From Chloracidobacterium sp. (lineage in GTDB: Bacteria; Acidobacteriota; Blastocatellia; Pyrinomonadales; Pyrinomonadaceae), in contig JADJTD010000014.1 of NCBI GenBank assembly GCA_016711345.1, positions 1-10,427 on the forward strand: a DNA stretch of 10,427 bases. The letters run 5' to 3'. Position 1 is the first letter of the stretch, and every line of letters starts with the position of its first letter. Shown in pieces: positions 7,752 to 10,427 of the stretch. The notes beneath the pieces are model-generated. The model did no database searches. It had not been told where the DNA came from and worked only from the letters and a program-made list of their open reading frames with translations. Both the position numbers and the translations under genes were made by a program.

Positions 7752-7920
7752 AGGTGATTGGGAAGACGGAGGTGGTGGGCGGTGTGACGAGCCTATCGCA
7801 CGGGTGGAGCCACAGTGTGACGACAGTGCTGTATGGGTTCAACCGAGTGGGACAGTTGGTGAGCGCGACAGGGCGGACGGTGAGCGAGCAAAACCAGAAT
7901 GTGCGAACGCCGCGGCGTGA
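7528..7920 (+). CDS. Repeat-protein frame fragment, 130 aa
   Basis: The favoured frame runs from 7528 to the 4-G tract A at 7741-7744 (6 G would keep frame), then a shadow frame continues to 7920. The in-frame part carries a distinctive change, NRNESPDEE in place of NRNGSRDEE (7588-7614), and a synonymous tcg to tca at about 7579. This copy is where the central homogeneous block begins to pick up variants seen in the outer copies. No credible start or stop. Confidence 0.3.
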   Translation: MDNEAAFTGVMVDGYDTSDTNRNESPDEEVWTYDMDADQATLSETVNTYAIILGQAQVVKSVTTSDAAKLVGEIGGDWEDGGGGRCDEPIARVEPQCDDSAVWVQPSGTVGERDRADGERAKPECANAAA

Positions 7921-8189
7921 CGCGGCTGGACAGATTGTGGGGACACGCTATCGAACGGGCGGTTGGACAATGAGGCGGCGTTTACGGGAGTGATGGTGGA
8001 CGGGTATGACACATCGGACACGAACCGAAATGGGAGTCAGGACGAGGAAGTGTGGACGTAACGATATGGATGCGGACCAGGCGACGTTGTCGGAGACGGT
8101 GAACACGTATGCGATCATTTTGGGTCAAGCGCAGGTGGTGAAGAGCGTAACGACGAGTGACGCGGCAGAAACTGGTTGGGGGAAATTGG
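7752..8189 (+). repeat. Unit 19, transition copy, 438 bp
   Basis: Still near consensus, but three outer-copy A variants appear together (gacagtgctg, gcgacagggcgg, gtcaggacg). Tract B has 4 G; extra A in gtaacgatatgg (about 8058) and gcagaaac (about 8169). Confidence 0.96.
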
Positions 8190-8431
8190 AGGTGATTGGG
8201 AAGACGGAGGTGGTGGGCGGTGTGACGAGCCTATCGCACGGGTGGAGCCACAGTGTGACGACGGTGCTGTATGGGTTCAACCGAGTGGGACAGTTGGTGA
8301 GCGCGACGGGGCGGACGGTGAGCGAGCAAAACCAGAATGTGCGAACGCCGCGGCGTGACGCGGCTGGACAGATGTGGGGGACACGCTATCGAACGGGCGG
8401 TTGGACAATGAGGCGGCGTTTACGGGAGTGA
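8006..8431 (+). CDS. Repeat-protein frame fragment, 141 aa
   Basis: The first 19 or so codons are a shadow frame; an extra A in gtaacgatatgg (about 8058-8069) moves reading into the favoured frame, which holds from DMDADQATLSETV to the copy's tract B region. Near 8169-8185 an extra A (gcagaaac) and a missing G (5 instead of 6 in tract A) cancel, giving DAAETGWGKLEV with the frame kept. At about 8371 a missing T (gatgtggggg) throws the frame and it ends at 8431. The cancelling pair resembles what a sequence still under frame constraint could show, but chance is possible. Confidence 0.3.
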   Translation: MTHRTRTEMGVRTRKCGRNDMDADQATLSETVNTYAIILGQAQVVKSVTTSDAAETGWGKLEVIGKTEVVGGVTSLSHGWSHSVTTVLYGFNRVGQLVSATGRTVSEQNQNVRTPRRDAAGQMWGTRYRTGGWTMRRRLRE

Positions 8432-8620
8432 TGGTGGACGGGTATGACACATCGGACACGAACCGAAATGGGGAGTCAGGACGAGGAAGTGTGGACGTGC
8501 GATATGGATGCGGACCAGGCGACGTTGTCGGAGACGGTGAACACACGATCATTTTGGGTCAAGCGCAGGTGGTGAAGAGCGTAACGACGAGTGACGCGGC
8601 GAAACTGGTTGAGAGGTAGG
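8190..8620 (+). repeat. Unit 20, 431 bp
   Basis: Missing T before tract B (gatgtggggg, about 8371), extra G in aaatggggag (about 8468), a loss in gtgaacacacgatc (about 8540), and a rewritten end ggttgagaggtagg. It opens the divergent right block. Confidence 0.96.
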
Positions 8621-9061
8621 AGGTGATTGGGAAGACGGAGGTGGTGGGCGAGTGTGACGACGCCCTATCGCACGGTGGGAGCCACAGTGTGACGACAGTG
8701 CTGTATGGGTTCAACCGAGTGGGACAGTTGAGTGACGCGACAGGGCGGACGGTGAGCGAAGCAAAACCAGAATGTGCGAACGCCGCGGCGTGACGCGGCT
8801 GGACAGGTGGGGACACGCTATCGAAAACGGGCGGTTGGACAATGAGGACGGCGTTTACAGGAGTGATGGTAGACAGGTATGACACATCGGACACGAACCA
8901 GAAATGGGAGTCAGGGACGAGGGTGTGGACGATATGGATGCCGGACCAGGCGACGTTGTCGGAGACGGTGAACACGTAATACGATCATTTTGGGTCAAGC
9001 GCAGGTGGTGAAGAGCGTAACGACGAGTGACGCGGCGAAACTGGTTGGAGGGAAATTTTGG
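8621..9061 (+). repeat. Unit 21, divergent, 441 bp
   Basis: Many single-base indels from 8650 to 8990 (for example gggcgagtgtgacgacgcc, about 8646-8664; tcgaaaacgggcgg, about 8821-8834). Carries four A variants shared with unit 7 and others, plus gatggtagacagg. Confidence 0.95.
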
Positions 9062-9507
9062 AGGTGATTGGGAAGACGGAGGTGGTGGGCGGTGTGACGG
9101 AGCCTATCGCACGGGTGGAAGCCACAGTGTGACGACAGTGCTGTATGGGTTCAACCGAGTGGGATCAGGAGTTTAATGTGAGCGCGACAGGGCGGACGGT
9201 GAGCGAAGCAAAACCAGAATGTGCGAACGCCGACGGCGTGACGCGGCTGGACCAATTATATAGGGGGACACGCTATCGAACGGGCGGTTGGACAATGAGG
9301 CGGCGTTTACGGGAGTGATGGTGGACGGTATGACACATCGGACACGAACCGAAATGGGAGTCAGGACGAGAAGTGTGGACATGCGATATGGATGCGGACG
9401 GAGCGACGTTGTCGGAGACGGTGAACACGTATCACGATCATTTTGGGTCAAGCGCAGGTGGTGAAAGCGTAACGACGAAGTGACGCGGCGAAACTGGTTG
9501 AAATTGG
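9062..9507 (+). repeat. Unit 22, divergent, 446 bp
   Basis: A rewritten stretch at 9162-9178 (gggatcaggagtttaatg where the consensus has gggacagttg) and at tract B (gaccaattatataggggg, about 9249-9266), both introducing A/T bases foreign to the unit. Tract A is almost lost (ggttgaaattgg). Confidence 0.95.
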
Positions 9508-9944
9508 AGGTGATTGGGAAGACGGAGGTGGTGGGCGGTGTGACGAGCCTATCGCACAGGTGGAGCCACAGTGTGACGACAGTGCTGTATGGGTTCAACC
9601 GAATTGGGACGAGTTGGTGAGCGCGACAGGGCGGACGGTGAGCGAGCAAAACCAGGATGTGCGAACGCCGCGGCGTGACGCGGCTGGACAGATTGTGGGG
9701 GACACGCTATCGAACGGGCGGTTGGACAATGAGGCGGCGTTTACGGGAGTGATGGTGGACAGGTATGACACATCGGACACGAACCGAAATGGAGTCAGGA
9801 CGAGAAGTGTGGACTGCCGATATGGATGCGGACCAGGCGACGTTGTCGGAGACGGTGAACACGTATGCGATCATTTTGGGTCAAGCGCAGGTGGTGAAGA
9901 GCGTAACGACGAGTGACGCGGCGAGGAAACTGGTTGGAAATTGG
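9508..9944 (+). repeat. Unit 23, 437 bp
   Basis: Tract B has 5 G. A variants occur at five sites, including cacaggtgg near 9556. Inserted base pairs in aattgggacgagttgg (about 9602-9617). Tract A is reduced to ggttggaaattgg. Confidence 0.95.
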
Positions 9945-10380
9945 AGTGATTGGGAAGACGGAGGTGGTGGGCGGTGTGACGAGCCTATCGCACGGGTGGA
10001 ACCACAGTGTGACGACGGTGCTGTATGGGTTCAACCGAGTGGGACAGTTGGTGAGCGCGACACAGGGCGGACGGTGAGCGAGCAAAACCAGAATGTGCGA
10101 ACGCCGCGGCGTGACGCGGCTGGACAGATTGTGGGGACACGCTATCGAACGGGCGGTTGGACAATGAGGCGTTTAGGGGTGATGGTGGACGGTACGACCA
10201 TCAGACACGGGCAAGTCAGGAGAGTCGGGACAGAAGTGTGGACGATGCGATATGGATCCGCGGACGAGGCGACGTTGTCGGAGACGGTGAACACGAGTCT
10301 CACGATCATTTAGGTCAAGCCCAGGTAGTGAAAAGCGTAACGACCAAGTGACCGCGGCGGAAACTAGTTAGGGGAAGTGG
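9945..10380 (+). repeat. Unit 24, divergent, 436 bp
   Basis: The first half is near consensus with tract B at 4 G. From 10165 it degrades sharply: gaggcgtttaggggtg, a rewritten region 10190-10240, and gcccaggtagtg for gcgcaggtggtg near 10319. Confidence 0.95.
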
Positions 10381-10427
10381 AGGTGATTGGGAAGACGGAG
10401 GTGGTGGGCGGTGTGACGAGCCTATCG
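10381..10427 (+). repeat. Unit 25, first 47 bp only
   Basis: Perfect central-consensus sequence for the first 47 bases, cut by the window end. It shows that the array continues or that the sequence was cut within it. Confidence 0.95.

Larger units (their letters stand above)
1..10427 (+). repeat. Tandem array of 24 and a partial copies of a 438-bp unit
   Basis: The phrase aggtgattgggaagacgg recurs, exactly or nearly so, at 1, 439, 871, 1322, 1755, 2195, 2628, 3067, 3507, 3948, 4252, 4691, 5130, 5565, 6004, 6442, 6879, 7317, 7752, 8190, 8621, 9062, 9508, 9945 and 10381. All copies are in the same orientation with no spacer, and every base between anchors aligns to the same consensus. The modal length of 438 bp equals 146 codons. 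Copies from 3507 to 8189 are nearly identical; those outside carry many small indels and substitutions. Both window ends lie inside the array, so its true length, flanks and gene boundaries are unknown. The array itself is certain; its function is not. Confidence 0.99.
1..10427 (+). pseudogene. Interior of a giant 146-residue-repeat protein gene, frame broken as written
   Basis: The frame running through ttg-gac-aat-gag-gcg (as at 6653) has no stop in the consensus unit and returns to itself after 438 bp. Codon positions differ strongly: G is 59% of third, about 44% of first and about 23% of second positions in 6653-7090. Four-fold codons nearly all end in G, with no ACC, GTC or GCC in the consensus. 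If intact, 24 units would encode about 3,500 residues. As written the frame is broken in most copies, so I label it a pseudogene, though sequencing error in G runs could also explain the breaks. There is no start context, signal peptide, N-terminal or C-terminal domain in view. Segments such as LYGFNRVGQLVSATG and RRDAAGQIVGD look like degenerate YD (RHS) repeats, which form beta-rich shells in RHS and teneurin proteins. That family link is inferred by eye only. Confidence 0.5.

Noticed and set aside
10020..10080. Start codons with ribosome binding sites inside units, such as ggaggtgatt before later start codons
   Set aside because: ggaggtgatt resembles a Shine-Dalgarno sequence but lies inside the repeat frame in nearly every copy, encoding Leu-Glu-Val-Ile, and no suitably spaced start opens a frame longer than the repeat frame itself.
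1..10427. CRISPR array
   Set aside because: The repeated unit is 438 bp and continuous with no variable spacers; CRISPR repeats are short and separated by unique spacers.
1..10427. Diversity-generating retroelement variable repeats
   Set aside because: Such systems change adenines in a template-defined segment and need a reverse transcriptase. Here the recurrent substitutions are G/A at CGG spread over the unit, most other changes are indels, and no reverse transcriptase frame is present.
1..10427. rRNA, tRNA or insertion-sequence repeats
   Set aside because: No tRNA-like or rRNA-like segments, no transposase motifs, no terminal inverted repeats or target duplications bounding the units.

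Overview
The whole window is one tandem array. A unit of about 438 bp is repeated head to tail 24 times, followed by a 47-bp start of a 25th copy, from base 1 to base 10427. I see no unique flanking sequence, no second gene, no tRNA or rRNA, no mobile-element gene and no promoter or terminator. Most units are 431-446 bp. The exceptions are unit 3 (451 bp) and unit 10 (304 bp, an internal deletion).

The modal unit is exactly 438 bp, or 146 codons, so a reading frame can run through one copy into the next. One plus-strand frame has no stop in the consensus. In the copy at 6653-7090 my hand count gives G at 59% of third positions (86 of 146), about 44% of first and about 23% of second positions, with Thr almost always ACG, Val GTG and Ala GCG. 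Such three-base periodicity is what a protein gene leaves. The predicted 146-residue repeat is rich in Val (19) and Thr (17), has one Pro and no Cys, and contains segments resembling the YD motifs of RHS-type proteins (for example LYGFNRVGQLVSATG and RRDAAGQIVGD). My best reading is the inside of a very long repeat-protein gene of RHS/YD-like or other beta-rich type, or a pseudogene or satellite derived from one. The RHS assignment is inference from motif appearance only.

Layout: units 1-8 (1-3506) are divergent, with many single-base insertions and deletions. Units 9-19 (3507-8189) are nearly identical to each other. Units 20-25 (8190-10427) become divergent again. In the central block the frame is broken mostly at two G homopolymers per unit: 'tract A' (gtt-Gn-aaa, in frame with 6 G) and 'tract B' (attgt-Gn-acac, in frame with 5 G, often 4). 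Changing three single Gs (at 5990-5996, 6629-6632 and 7504-7507) would join 5384-7740 into one 786-codon frame. Both real slippage or decay and long-read sequencing or assembly error in a repeat that is hard to polish fit this pattern, and the sequence alone cannot separate them.

Organism: undetermined. G+C is roughly 60%, with very strong G over C skew on the plus strand (26 G to 13 C in 6901-6960; 27 G to 9 C in 7081-7140). A bacterium with a giant repeat protein is my preferred guess. A eukaryotic satellite array is not excluded.
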